The notes under the pieces were generated by a model. The model worked only from the letters and a program-made list of their open reading frames with translations. It searched no databases and had not been told where the DNA came from. The position numbers and the translations under genes are program-made. A stretch of 64,000 nt of DNA from Acanthosepion esculentum (lineage: Eukaryota > Mollusca > Cephalopoda > Sepiida > Sepiidae). Below are positions 1 through 9,278 of the stretch, piece by piece. The DNA lies in the NCBI GenBank assembly GCA_964036315.1, contig OZ038487.1:51475719-51539718 (forward strand), read 5' to 3'. The number at the start of each line of letters is the position of its first letter. Position 1 is the first letter of the stretch.

Positions 1-50
1 TATCATTAAAAGTATTATGATCATTATTATTCACATGTCTTCATATTTAA

Positions 51-65
51 CACACACACACACAC

Positions 66-105
<40 letters not shown>

Positions 106-108
106 TTT

Positions 109-151
<43 letters not shown>
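51..151. repeat. Compound (CA)n/(TA)n microsatellite
   Basis: A CA run passes into two TA runs separated by a short TGTATAATTTTG-type interruption that recurs after the second run. Open frames here are only tyrosine/isoleucine translations of TA and are not coding. Confidence 0.95.
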
Positions 152-497
152 AATTGTGTATACACACAATTGTATATTAATTTACCTACATGTGCTAATA
201 TAACTATATAAGTATAATAATACAGATATACAATCATGGGCACAAAACAGACAGATATATTTATATACGGTTTTGCCTAGTTGCACAATTGGGTCTTGTG
301 ACCAGCAATTCATTAATACCATTTGTTTGTCTATTTCGTTTTTGTTTCTCTTGGATGTTTCTATTTTATACAATCCTTGCACAATACAAAACCATCTCCA
401 AGAGATATTGATTCCTTGATTTTCATTTCGGATTGACCTTTCTTTTTTTCCACTTCTGCTCATTTCAGTTAGGCTATTTCCTCATTCTAGAGAATGA

Positions 498-604
498 ATT
501 ATGAAAAGAAAAGAAGGAGAAAAGAAAGAAAGAAAGAAATATACACAGAAGGAAAGAAACAAACAAAGAAGAGAAAGTAGGAGGAGAGATTGGAGAGAAA
601 GTAA
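498..604. repeat. Purine-rich GAAA/GGAGA tract
   Basis: The plus strand is almost entirely A and G with repeated AAAGA units. It is low-complexity DNA with no gene signal. The bases between 152 and 498 hold nothing I recognise. Confidence 0.75.
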
Positions 605-679
605 CAGTAAGATTTGTGTACATTTAGATTCTCACACATACACACACTATATATTATAAATGCATTCATAAATAAGTAA

Positions 680-680
<1 letters not shown>

Positions 681-723
<43 letters not shown>

Positions 724-738
724 AGAGAGAGGGAGAAA
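681..738. repeat. (TA)n followed by (GA)n
   Basis: About 20 TA units followed by a short AG-rich run. Simple microsatellite. Confidence 0.95.
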
Positions 739-939
739 GATAGATAAAGTTTTGTTCCACATGACAGGTAAAAACACATATATATATGCATACACAAGTA
801 CACAACAAAATATACAAATATTTATTTATTCTTCCATTTATCTACTGTTAGCTGCACTTATGTATATTGCATAATGCATTTAGATGCATTCACTAAAATT
901 CAATTAATTTCTGCATGCTTCTACATATGGAAACAAAAG

Positions 940-1080
940 GGACACTCAGAATCAGAAAGAGACATATGAGAAAGGATGGCTTGGAGAATTTAACACTCAC
1001 AAAGGGACAGGGGAAGGCAGCAGGCAAACTACCTGATGAGCTTGTGTGAAACAAAACGTACAAACATCAGAAAAGGCTAC

Positions 1081-1085
<5 letters not shown>
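940..1085 (+). mobile_element. LINE-A 3' coding remnant
   Basis: The plus strand reads as a decayed piece of the reverse-transcriptase C-terminal region of a non-LTR retrotransposon, with the signature 'RKDGLENLTL' followed by a basic stretch. The same signature (RKEGLEN) recurs at 17610-17950, 35640-35940 and 37125-37385 on the plus strand and in several minus-strand copies. Frame is broken and there is no start, so it is non-functional. It runs directly into a (TA)n tract. Confidence 0.6.

Positions 1086-1132
<47 letters not shown>
1086..1132. repeat. (TA)n microsatellite
   Basis: About 23 uninterrupted TA units. Confidence 0.97.
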
Positions 1133-1135
<3 letters not shown>

Positions 1136-1212
1136 AAGAGTTTATAGTTGTTCCAACAAGAGAAAACTGTATATATTAAAAAGAAGAGAGAAACTGCAAA
1201 CGTTTTTGTTTG

Positions 1213-2040
1213 TAATGTGGATTTTTAAAAAAATATATATTATGCTTTATTTTCCATAATTTGGGGTCTTGCGACCTTCTTCAGGCAAAGAGTGAATGTT
1301 TCCACATATTATTAAAATTAATTAATTTTCCTTATGTTTTTCAATTCTCCTTTTTGTGTAGTAGTGAAATAAAATGTCTCTCTTGTACTGGCAGTGGGAA
1401 AGTTCTTCTGCTTGAAGGGTAATAAAACAATTAAGACTGGTCTGAGAAAGGGTGAGGAAAGACATTTCTATTCTTGTCTTTTAATGACCCCAGTGTGTTC
1501 TTAGATCTATTTCCATTTTTTGCACTGTGCGAGTTTTTGTTAGTATGTGTATGTATATGTATATTCCTTCTTCATACATACATACTGTCCCACATAAGGA
1601 GTTAGTATATACATATATACACACACACATACATTACATACACACACTTGCTATGTTCTGTAGGGTTTGTGTGTGTGCTTATGAGTAGTCTATTTGTTTT
1701 TGTCAATATGTGTATATATATTTGTGCTCCACAGATATCCACATGTGGGTGTGTGCATATGCATGTGAATGGTTTGACCACTGTATTTGGCTGTTATGTG
1801 TGCATGTTGTGTGTTTTTGTGTGTGGGGTTATGAACTACTTAGTGCTGGTTTAAATTTGTTTAGGAAGTTTTTTCTTGTATTTGTAGGTAAGAATAATTG
1901 TCTGTTTGATATATTGGCGTAATATAAATTCACCCTGGTTACATTTATAGATGTGTTGTGATACAATGAGTTTTCTGTTGTCTGGTAATTTTATGTTGCT
2001 TTTGTGAAGGGAAATTGTTGTTTAGTGCTTGGCTGGTACC
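1213..2040 (-). mobile_element. PLE-1 terminal region, copy 1 (decayed)
   Basis: This stretch matches 12810-13900 over most of its length, including the GTAATGTGGATTTT start, a TCTTCAGGCAAAGAGTG block, a CA/TG-rich middle and a shared TTCACCCTGGTTACATTTAT block near the end. Copy 2 carries a GIY-YIG-like coding remnant on the minus strand, so both are assigned to a Penelope-like element read on the minus strand. The hammerhead motif seen in copy 2 is present only as a damaged version at about 1268-1294. The TG-rich middle gives open frames that are low complexity, not genes. Confidence 0.55.
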
Positions 2041-2041
2041 A

Positions 2042-2088
<47 letters not shown>
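2042..2088. repeat. (TA)n microsatellite
   Basis: TA run that ends exactly at the TA target dinucleotide of the mariner terminus at 2089. Confidence 0.97.
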
Positions 2089-2091
<3 letters not shown>

Positions 2092-2545
2092 GGTGTCCCC
2101 CACCAAATCAACATCAATTAAAATGTGAATATCAGAGTAACTACATGTCCCAAGCAAACAAAATTAAATAGGCTTCATGTTGAACAATAAAAGATTTATC
2201 AAAATTCAAACAAGACTGATTTCACAAAGCTTAGCAAATGTTTAATATGCGTACCACCTGTGACACAACACATATCAAGTTAGTAGTCCAGCTCCTTCCC
2301 AACATGCTGTAGCATGCCATGCATAACATTCTGCAGTGATTCTCTGCTGAAGTTCCTCTAGTCTTGTAGAAAGAGGGGGAATATAGACCTGTCTCTTCAC
2401 ATAGCCCCATAGAAAGTAATCACAAGGTGAACACGGTGGCCATTTCAATAGCACATTGTCATTATCACTGACAATCCCAATCCATCATCATGGTAGATTC
2501 TCACTGAGATAAGACTGCACTTATTAATTTTAAATGATGTCAGTT
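2089..2545 (-). mobile_element. Mariner-type transposon, 3' part with transposase C-terminal remnant
   Basis: The terminus CAGGGTGTCC follows a TA dinucleotide, as expected for IS630/Tc1/mariner elements that duplicate TA. On the minus strand, roughly 2510 down to 2285, a decayed frame reads a WIG-like segment, then WPPCSPCDYFLWGYVK and VYIPPL. This matches the family pattern W-PPRSPDLTP-D-FLWG, in which the D is the third catalytic acidic residue. The rest of the transposase and the other terminal repeat are missing, so it is a 5'-truncated dead copy. The family call is strong, the subfamily unknown. Confidence 0.75.
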
Positions 2546-2599
2546 TTGTGGGGAACCGTGTATATAGGATTAATACAAATAAAATTTGTCACTGAGCTG

Positions 2600-2755
2600 A
2601 TTGGTTTTATATTCAGTACCTCGACTCCAGAGTTTCATAGACAAATGTTTTTGTAATTGTTCAGTCCACTCTTCAGGAGGTTTCAGCAATTGACTATTGG
2701 ATGTATTCAGGCAGTAATTTTTCATTTATACACGTTAAGGACCAATAAAAGTCCC
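2600..2755 (-). mobile_element. Possible PLE terminal-repeat fragment
   Basis: Contains CTCTTCAGGAGGTTTCAGC, whose reverse complement has the CTGAAGA...GAAA pattern seen at other PLE termini in this window. It also contains the block GGCAGTAATTTTTCATTTATACA, which recurs at about 10755-10800 and 14065-14095. No coding sequence remains. The assignment rests on these shared blocks only. Confidence 0.35.
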
Positions 2756-2759
2756 TTAA

Positions 2760-2905
2760 GGAACCCGTACCGTATGCTGACGGCTTAGTGGGAGAAGTTC
2801 GGACTGACACAAATTCAGTCGGGTTTCGATCCTAGCTAGAGGCAACCGGACGTCTAGCCACACTGATGAGCTGTGAAACAGCGAAACAGTCTGTCTGTGG
2901 ATGAC
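2760..2905 (+). mobile_element. tRNA-headed SINE with 3' hammerhead (SINE-H, copy A)
   Basis: The 5' part has a pol III A box (GGCTTAGTGGGAG) and B box (GGGTTTCGATCC) about 40 bp apart, typical of a tRNA-derived SINE head. The body then runs into a 43-nt hammerhead motif and a (TA)n tract. A near-identical copy lies in reverse at 40801-40945 and a diverged one at 57312-57446; all three abut (TA)n directly 3' of the ribozyme. The 5' boundary is approximate because the first bases differ among copies. Non-autonomous; it would need reverse transcriptase from another element. Confidence 0.8.
2858..2900 (+). ncRNA. Hammerhead ribozyme, type I, complete core
   Basis: In order: stem I strand CCACA (2858-2862), conserved CTGATGA (2863-2869), stem II GCTG/CAGC (2870-2873 with 2879-2882, loop TGAAA), GAA (2883-2885), short stem III ACAG/CTGT, cleavage triplet GTC ending at 2895, and stem I partner TGTGG (2896-2900), which pairs fully with CCACA. 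Beyond an internal loop, GTC (2852-2854) can pair with GAC (2903-2905). Predicted self-cleavage is after C2895. The hairpin loop of stem III would be a single base at full pairing, so cleavage may work best in a dimeric transcript, as known for minimal hammerheads of retroelements. Confidence 0.85.
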
Positions 2906-2906
2906 A

Positions 2907-2910
<4 letters not shown>

Positions 2911-2943
<33 letters not shown>

Positions 2944-2944
2944 A
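2911..2944. repeat. (TA)n microsatellite 3' of SINE-H
   Basis: TA run joining the SINE tail to the MITE terminus at 2943. Confidence 0.95.
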
Positions 2945-3196
2945 GGGTGACCCCAAAAAACGGGAATTTTTGAAGTGCGTATTGCCAGACATGAGCAAGT
3001 GGCAACACTGCGAGACAGTGACCTTGAGCAAGTAAACATTTCGCCATTTTAGGAACGAGAATGAAATTCACAGTATCCTAGTTGAGATGTTGCTTAAATG
3101 GCATGTTTTAAGGTTTCAATTACTATGAATTAAATATTTTTCTTCCATCACTCTTGGTTTTATTGGATTGTTAAAAAGTTCCCGTTTTTTGGGGTC

Positions 3197-3202
<6 letters not shown>
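2943..3202. mobile_element. Mariner-type MITE, 260 bp
   Basis: The two ends are perfect inverted repeats of about 24 bp beginning TAGGGTGACCCC and continuing through an A6 run to CGGGAA. They are bounded by TA on both sides inside (TA)n DNA. No transposase is present between the ends. The terminal GGGTGNCC resembles the mariner ends at 2089 and 41569, but the arms are otherwise different, so it is a separate family. Confidence 0.85.

Positions 3203-3248
<46 letters not shown>
3201..3248. repeat. (TA)n microsatellite
   Basis: About 24 TA units between the MITE and dispersed repeat R1. Confidence 0.97.
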
Positions 3249-3254
<6 letters not shown>

Positions 3255-3497
3255 GGAGATCAGCCAATTCTGCTACCTTGGTTTTAACCTTTTGGTATCT
3301 TCAGACGATATCAGTCAATTTATTTAAAAAAAAAAAGGAATTTAATGAAGACTATATTATTTAAAAATAAACAAATAAGCATACGATGTGAGATGTGGTA
3401 GAAGTGGAGGAGGAGAAAATCAAATGTATTGGTGGGGGATTAAATGAAATATACACACTTTCTTTTCAACCCGGTTCATATGAACTCAAAATATTCA
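3249..3497. repeat. Dispersed repeat R1, copy 1
   Basis: Begins AAAATTAGGAGATCAGC directly after (TA)n and ends near CATATGAACTCAAAAT. It matches 9273-9530, which also starts directly after (TA)n. Shared landmarks are TGTGGTAGAAG, a GGAGGAG run and TATTGGTGGGGGATTA. No coding sequence recognised; probably a retroelement terminus. Confidence 0.65.
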
Positions 3498-3519
3498 TAC
3501 ATATATATATATATATATA

Positions 3520-3621
3520 ATCATTTATTTGAATATTACAACATAAATATGTTATAAAATCACTACAAAAATAGCCATTTTGTTTCAACACCTCTGGTGT
3601 CTTATCAAGTGATGATGTAGA

Positions 3622-3640
<19 letters not shown>
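3520..3640 (-). mobile_element. PLE-like terminal relic
   Basis: On the minus strand ATCACTTGATAAGACACC, then AGAGGTGTTGAAAC, gives a hairpin ACACC/GGTGT flanked by a TGATAAG core and GAAAC. That layout follows the other PLE termini here. It is bounded by (TA)n on both sides. No coding remnant. Confidence 0.35.
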
Positions 3641-3652
<12 letters not shown>

Positions 3653-3656
3653 ATGG

Positions 3657-3702
3657 GTGAGCCCACCATATATATATATATATATATATATGGTGGGCTC
3701 AC
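3657..3702. repeat. 46-bp perfect palindrome with TA core
   Basis: GTGAGCCCACCA, a TA run, then TGGTGGGCTCAC. The 12-bp arms are exact inverted repeats and the TA core is self-complementary, so the whole interval can fold on itself. Another TA run (3621-3650) precedes it. Confidence 0.9.
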
Positions 3703-3719
3703 ACATCATATTCGCCATA

Positions 3720-4020
3720 TGAGAGTCAAGCAGCTCAGTTCCTAGGAACCGACAGGCAGACACCAGCATATATGATTTGATTATAGTGGTGAAGGCTTTG
3801 TGCAGAACCAACTACACTTTTTGAAGGGCCAAATACAGAGACCTAGTGAACTATGTGGCACAAGTTCCCCAAACAACCCTCCACAGATTTTGAATTCAGA
3901 GTTGTCCTTCTCTTAGAGCAGTTGCATCTAAGGCTATCAAACCCAGTCTGACATGCTACTCACCCATAGCTGGAGAAAGGAGGATTAATACCTTTCCCAA
4001 GAGTATTAATACATAATGGA
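3720..4020 (-). mobile_element. SINE-like repeat containing the CTTGGGAAAGG tail module
   Basis: The minus strand of 3966-4015 reads CTTGGGAAAGGTATTAATCC, then CTCCAGCTATGGGT. The same module recurs at about 39250-39345 and 39560-39625 (minus) and 52600-52660 (plus), with a weaker copy at 61310-61400. The rest of the interval has no recognised domain. It is a shared SINE body or tail; no intact pol III head was found here. Confidence 0.45.
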
Positions 4021-4029
4021 TTCAACTGG

Positions 4030-4073
<44 letters not shown>

Positions 4074-4096
4074 CAGAGAGGGGGAGAGAGAGAGAT
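4030..4096. repeat. (TA)n(GA)n compound microsatellite
   Basis: TA units pass into a long GA run with a few interruptions. Confidence 0.95.
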
Positions 4097-4153
4097 GAGA
4101 GAGCCAAAGATTAATCTGAATTTCATGGAATTAATATCTATTCATTTTACAAG

Positions 4154-4157
<4 letters not shown>

Positions 4158-4208
<51 letters not shown>
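4158..4208. repeat. (TA)n microsatellite
   Basis: About 25 TA units at the 3' end of the minus-strand SINE at 4209-4372. Confidence 0.97.
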
Positions 4209-4211
<3 letters not shown>

Positions 4212-4372
4212 ATTCATCATCTAAAAGAATGCAGAAAGCACTGGACAGCCATTTCATCTTATTTGGGACTCATCATCAGTGTGCTTCCACTACCAAGAAT
4301 TGAACCCAGACCATTATGATATAACAACATCAGCATCATACCACTGCACCAACAGGTCTCGGTGACAAAGAA
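4209..4372 (-). mobile_element. tRNA-headed SINE with hammerhead relic (SINE-G, minus copy)
   Basis: Read on the minus strand: TCTTTGTCACC, an A-box-like GGTGCAGTGGTATGAT, a B-box-like GGGTTCAATTCTTGG, a 43-nt hammerhead motif, then (TA)n. The plus-strand copy at 4553-4768 matches throughout, so the two form an inverted pair about 180 bp apart. The central 4373-4552 is not recognised. Confidence 0.75.
4239..4281 (-). ncRNA. Hammerhead ribozyme, one core base changed
   Basis: Minus strand: CACTG stem I, core ATGATGA (C3 of CTGATGA is A here), stem II region GTCCC...GAT, GAAA, cleavage triplet GTC, then CAGTG, which pairs fully with CACTG. Total span is 43 nt. The C3 change should abolish or strongly weaken cleavage. 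Confidence 0.65.
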
Positions 4373-4552
4373 AAAACTAACTAAACTTGATATAGTGCTG
4401 CTACTCACAAATTCCATGGTGATACTCATCCAAGTATTCATAACCCAACGAGTTGTGCCCCAAGAGCAACGTCTTCTTTCCCCCTTAGCTGCTCCATCTC
4501 AGAGCATTATCTGGGTCAACCAAGGATATACAAATGATAGAATTTTGGGGAG

Positions 4553-4765
4553 ATTCTTCTTTGTCACCAAGGCCTGTTGCTCTAGTGGTATGATATTGCA
4601 TTGTATTGTAATAGTCTGGGTTTGATTCTTGGTAATAGATGCACACTGCTGATGAGTCACAAATAGGATGAAACAGCCATCCACTGCTTACTACATTCTG
4701 TTGAGGATTTTTCTAGACTCAACAAGTTACTATAATGATTATTCTAATTCCCCCAAATTCTATAA

Positions 4766-4768
<3 letters not shown>
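4553..4768 (+). mobile_element. tRNA-headed SINE with hammerhead relic (SINE-G, plus copy)
   Basis: TCTTTGTCACC, A-box-like TTGCTCTAGTGGTATGAT, B-box-like GGGTTTGATTCTTGG, hammerhead motif, a longer tail, then (TA)n at 4769. Orientation is opposite to its partner at 4209-4372. Confidence 0.75.
4644..4686 (+). ncRNA. Hammerhead ribozyme, intact core, weakened stems
   Basis: CACTG (4644-4648), CTGATGA (4649-4655), stem II with three pairs (one a G-U wobble), GAAA (4670-4673), cleavage triplet ATC (4679-4681), then CACTG (4682-4686). Stem I has one C-C mismatch out of five pairs. The partner copy supplies the matching base, so the ancestral motif was fully paired. Confidence 0.65.

Positions 4769-4799
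<31 letters not shown>
4769..4799. repeat. (TA)n microsatellite
   Basis: TA run at the tail of SINE-G plus copy. Confidence 0.95.
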
Positions 4800-4800
<1 letters not shown>

Positions 4801-5069
4801 TGTTGTTTATCCTCTAGTTTTATACACTTGTATTTCTTCAAATAAAACAGACTGCACTGCATTCAGAATAGCATTCCATATGATGGTAAATTGACACTTT
4901 TGATGTAAACATTAATCAGAAAAGTCCATTTAAAATAAATTTCATTCAGGTCTTCACCATGGTTGGACAATTGTTGTACACAAAAATCACCTTCTTCAAC
5001 TCTGGGTTCATATGTGCTTTCCATAAGTCAATGAGCTGTCATTTTAATACCATTTGAAACTGCTGCACT

Positions 5070-5590
5070 TAGAATTGTTTTGCTTGACATTGCATATTGC
5101 AACAAAACCAAAACATTAGCCTAAAAGCTCAAGTCATATTCATAAAAATAGTTTTGTCAGATTGAGGCTTTTATATGGATATATCCTAAGCTGTCAGCTG
5201 TATACATCTGTTTTTTTCAGATTAGTGGTTAAATTTGGCTTTGAGCAAGTGAAGCCTACGGGCCTCAGAGAGGACCCTCTTTCTTCAAACCTAATGAACT
5301 GGCAGTATAGAATCGCAAACAAATAACTATAACAAATAATGGAAACCACATCACTGGAAGAATTTCAACAGCAGTATCAACTAAAATGGATATAACATGT
5401 AACTCAAAGAGAAAATAATGATATAATCAAGATGTTGACATTCCACATTACTTCAAAGAAACACTTAGGAAGAACCTGAGAAACCTATTTTCTTAAGAAA
5501 TTCTTTTAACAGAAAAAATTTATGAATTTCAACTGGCAGTATCATTGGTTGCTCAGCCAATAGATGCCACATGTTTCCTTATAAGGAAAC
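5070..5590 (+). mobile_element. LINE-D remnant
   Basis: Matches 46005-46615 and, in its coding part, 46660-47000. Shared landmarks are GTGAAGCCTACGGGCC, a CAACAGCAGTATCAACTAAAATGG block and ATAATCAAGATGTTGACATT. In the best copy the block reads QLKWIAHVT-RDNNGIIKML, typical of the C-terminal part of a non-LTR reverse transcriptase. Here the frame is broken. The 4800-5070 stretch has nothing recognised. Confidence 0.55.
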
Positions 5591-6194
5591 AGCTAATATT
5601 ACGATTACCATTAGCCATTCACTTCCTTACCTATAATTCCCAAAACATCACATGACTCCGGATTTCTTGACATCTCAACCATTAAAACCATTTTCTGCTA
5701 GTATCCACCCCACCTTTGCTTTATTCATCTGGTCTATTTTTGATAACACCCTGTTCATCTGTGAAGAGAAACATCAGTATCATTGAAATAATTTATGTAA
5801 AATAAATTCCATAATCTATTTGGTGACTAGTAGATCTGAATGCACTGGGTATGACAATAAACTACATTTGGTAGCAAGGACACTGATTGAGGGGTTTTGA
5901 GGAGTGTGGACCTATCTCTTAATTGCTGTTGTTCTCAGGTCCACCCTGACCCATGGTGAGAGCACCTGTTAGGGTCTCAACTATGGGCAAATAGTTAATC
6001 TCCAAACTGGGGTCAAAACACTATGAAGGTATAAAAATTAATTTTTATAGTAAAAATGCTAGTAATAATTTTCTTAAAAAAATTACCAGCAATTAAAACT
6101 GAAAAAAAAATTACTAAATGCTTTAAAGAAAATTAAATTTTGGCATTAAATGACCGATAAGGAGTTGATATGCCACTAAACAAACAAACAATAG

Positions 6195-6430
6195 ATCTGA
6201 TTTTGTCTTTTTCTATATGCCGTATCATGGATCTCCACAACTTCTTATCCCTTGTTTGTCTTTTTTGCCATCCCTCTCACTCCTTGTTCTGCCATCCATT
6301 CACATAAATTCATCAGGTGAGTGACCTGTCATCACTATCTATCCATTTTGTTTTTGCTATATCCTGTGAATGTTACATTTTTCAAGTCCTCTTTTCTCAT
6401 TGTGTCCCAGAAATTTCAACTAATGAATAA
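6195..6430 (-). mobile_element. LINE-A remnant
   Basis: The segment ATGGATCTCCACAACTTCTTATC...GCCATCC...CATCAGGTGAGTGACC...TGTGTCCCAGAAATTTCAAC parallels 8345-8600, 52785-52950 and 61465-61680. Those read on the minus strand as the FLGHIMRKEGLEN region of a LINE reverse transcriptase. Only the last part of the element is kept. The 5590-6195 stretch is A+T-rich and unrecognised. Confidence 0.5.
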
Positions 6431-6484
6431 CTAAATAAATAATTAAAACTGCAATATTACTGATGGCTAAAACAAGTATCTAAG

Positions 6485-6753
6485 TGTTGTGGTAGGATCC
6501 ACCTAATTTGCATAGCGGAGTACCGACGATATAAATATGGTTGGTACTGGAAGACAGGGAGGCAAATCAAGAGATCCAACTAGAGACTCTGCCCGACTGC
6601 GACTTAGTCAACACATTCTCCAGGAACGGTCTTCCCAGGAATATACAAAAGACTATATGTAAATATTGTGTACACTTTCTTGTTTCAATACATTTTATTC
6701 TAACTACATTTTGTGTTTGCATTATTATTCCATGCATTAGTCAAGTTTCAACA
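6485..6753 (+). mobile_element. Solo LTR, 269 bp, with exact 5-bp TSD
   Basis: Starts TGTTG and ends CAACA, so it has the TG...CA termini with a 5-bp inverted end. It is flanked on both sides by CTAAG (6480-6484 and 6754-6758), an exact target-site duplication. A TATA box (TATAAATA, 6530-6537) supports plus orientation. No internal retrotransposon sequence follows, so it is a solo LTR left by recombination between two LTRs. The frame starting at 6541 is LTR sequence and not a gene. The length and 5-bp duplication fit LTR retrotransposons such as Gypsy, Copia or BEL; which one cannot be read from a solo LTR. Confidence 0.9.
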
Positions 6754-7019
6754 CTAAGTGAAATAAGTTCCTATAAAAGCAGACAAAGTAAAAAGTAATA
6801 AAACAGAAAGAATTAATTATAAATAGGAATTTTAGGGAATATCAACTCTGAATAATGTATAAGTATTTTAAATTGTTAACTGTCCTTTTATTTTGTTACT
6901 TGGTAAATAAAAACAACACTGATAGGGTATTAAACATGATGAAAGGATGACCAAGAACTGTGCAAAAGAGATGCATTCTACTCCCAATGATAATTCAATT
7001 ATGATTATCTTTTAACCTT

Positions 7020-7225
7020 TAACATACTGGAGGTGATTTTGCTTGCAAAGCAAAAACTTTTCCTGTCACTGTAAATGATCCAGATGAATGATTAATAGCA
7101 TGTTTGAATTTTGCAGTTGTGTTGTCATATCCTGCTATGGCAACAGAGTAGAGGAGCCTTGAAAAATTATGCAGTGGGAAAGAAAGTAGTGAATAATGCA
7201 GTGTTAAAGGTTACAGAGAAGAAAG
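7020..7225. repeat. Dispersed repeat R2, copy 1
   Basis: Contains TGTTGTCATATCCTGCTATG and a block ATGCAGTGGGAAAGAAAGTA, both shared with 44520-44735. The copies differ by several indels. No coding potential seen; class unknown. Confidence 0.6.
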
Positions 7226-8344
7226 CAGTATATATGGATAGGATATGTTCATGTATATAAATGAAAGAGGTTCTTTTTTAAAATAAAATATTAAAAGCAA
7301 AAATATGTACAAATATAATCATAATCTTTATAAATATAGCTGAATTTGTAAACATTTAATTTTTAATGTTGCAAACTTTCAACTTTCATACTGAAAAGTA
7401 AAGAAGATAATAAAAACATCATAAAAACACATCACTTCCATTCTCAAATAGTTCAAATTCACACATATATGCACGCTAAAAAACATTCACACCTACATTG
7501 ACATATTTACATATATAATCAAACACATTCATGCATTAACAAAAATCTCACACATGCAGACTCTAAAAAATATAAACATACACATTTATGAATACATAAT
7601 TTCTTTGAAAGGAGGATAAATAAAACAGAAAAAGCAGAAAATAATTATTTAGCCTCCTCCTTTTTTTCTATCTTTTACCCAGCAGGACACTAATAGGGAA
7701 AATTTGTTCAAATGGAAAATTATAGCTTCAGTGTATAAAGTTTTTTAGCCTTCAAACACTGGAGATCACCACAAACATGCTGATTGGTCAATATTGCCTG
7801 AGCAAACTTCATGGGTTGCTAGCAGATCTCTTCAGACATGAATTGCAGATGGGCTCATGCATATTTAATCTAGTTTCTTGCTGTGGAAAGTGTTTTGAAA
7901 AATATTTGTCCACACCTGTTACAGACGATGAAGATTTTAATATATTTATGTTTTAAATATTACACTTTGATCAGCAAAAAAGGTTTAATGGCCAATCAAA
8001 GCACCATGGTGAGGCCTAATGGGTTTTATACAAATGTTCAGAAAGTAATTAGTTGAACTTAACACATTCTTTGAAGAGTCTGAAAGATTAAAGGATTGAA
8101 CTAAAAGTGTTGAAATTAGGGGAGATGGATCATCAAGATAAAAAACATGAAAAAAAAACATTCTAAGCCAAGAAAGTATATTATAAATATTTTATAAGTA
8201 TCATTATTATTCAAACACTTTGTAATTATTTATAATCTGATATCTGGAAAACAATTATAATTTTTTTCTGAATTTTTTAAGTAAAAACAAAGTGCTCACA
8301 AACAGCATCAAAATAATCTTACATCACTTGTTAGCTTGTATTAC
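7226..8344. other. A+T-rich stretch, nothing recognised
   Basis: No long frame, no simple repeat above 20 bp and no match to other parts of the window that I could see. Confidence 0.5.
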
Positions 8345-9100
8345 AGTTATGCTTTTCAGGATGTGGGCGATCATAAATCTCCCCAACTTCCTATACTTGA
8401 TAATTTTTTTCTCCACCGCCATCACTCCCACATCCACAAGGTAGATTACTTACTATTTTCCTACCTTTGCCTTACTTGCTTTCAATCTGCCCTGTGAGTA
8501 TCAAATTCTCCAAACCATTTGTCTTCATCATGGTTCCTAAAATATGAGCTATCACTTTCTGATACTAAGTACAAGTGTCCTTTTTGTCATCATTTTCCTT
8601 AAAAGTTCCTAATTGATCACATGTTCAGACCATGCTATTCTCAGCATTCTTCTGTAGAGCCCTATCTCCGTTGTCATAAATACTCTTCATCTGGGTCTAG
8701 CATTGAATGTGATAGGAAAATTGATATTACATAGCAGATCATTACTCTTTTGTTTGTTTCTAATGAAATTTACCAGTTTATTAATACTTTGTTTAGGTTC
8801 TGGAAGACATCTTTCATTATTCAAATGATCCTTTAAATTTCCATGTCACATTTTCCATCATCTGTTAAAACCCTTTTCAGATAGTTAAATATTTGCATTT
8901 GCTTCAATCCAATGTATCCAGTTACTAACTTACATTTTCAGCTGTTCCTCTTGCCCATGGCCATACCATCTGTCTTCTTACAATTGATGGTTAGTCCTTT
9001 CTTCCTGCTTTCCATTACTATTTTGTCTAGGAATTCGTCCAGTTATATTTTCTGTGACTTCTATCAACACTTTGTCATAAGCTGTTTGGTTGTCCATACT
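8345..9100 (-). mobile_element. LINE-A reverse-transcriptase remnant
   Basis: Same order of blocks as 61465-62010 and 62755-63705: CCCCAACTTCC, the CTATC(A)CTTTCTGAT block, AGCATTCTTCTGTAGA, a CTTCATCTGGG block, and TTCTTACAATTGATGGTTAGTCC. On the minus strand these are parts of the reverse-transcriptase connection and thumb regions. Numerous stops and indels show it is dead. Confidence 0.65.
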
Positions 9101-9245
9101 TGATATCAGTTACACTCTCGGACCGAGAAACCTACTTACTTAAGTGAGCTTTAACAGGATATCAAGGAGGAAAAACACAAAGTAAGAAAGCTAGAGAAAA
9201 AGAAAAGAATCTCAGAGGAAGTGAAAAAAATGAACACATACACAC

Positions 9246-9246
9246 T

Positions 9247-9272
<26 letters not shown>
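9246..9272. repeat. (TA)n microsatellite
   Basis: TA run immediately before R1 copy 2. Confidence 0.95.

Positions 9273-9278
<6 letters not shown>

Noticed and set aside
1030..1075. CTGATGAGCTTGTGTGAAAC as a hammerhead core
   Set aside because: It lies in LINE-A coding sequence (YL-SLC region), lacks the GAA and cleavage triplet at the right spacing, and has no stem I partner.
2760..2850. Functional tRNA gene
   Set aside because: Only A and B boxes are kept; acceptor and anticodon stems do not pair and the sequence continues into a SINE body.
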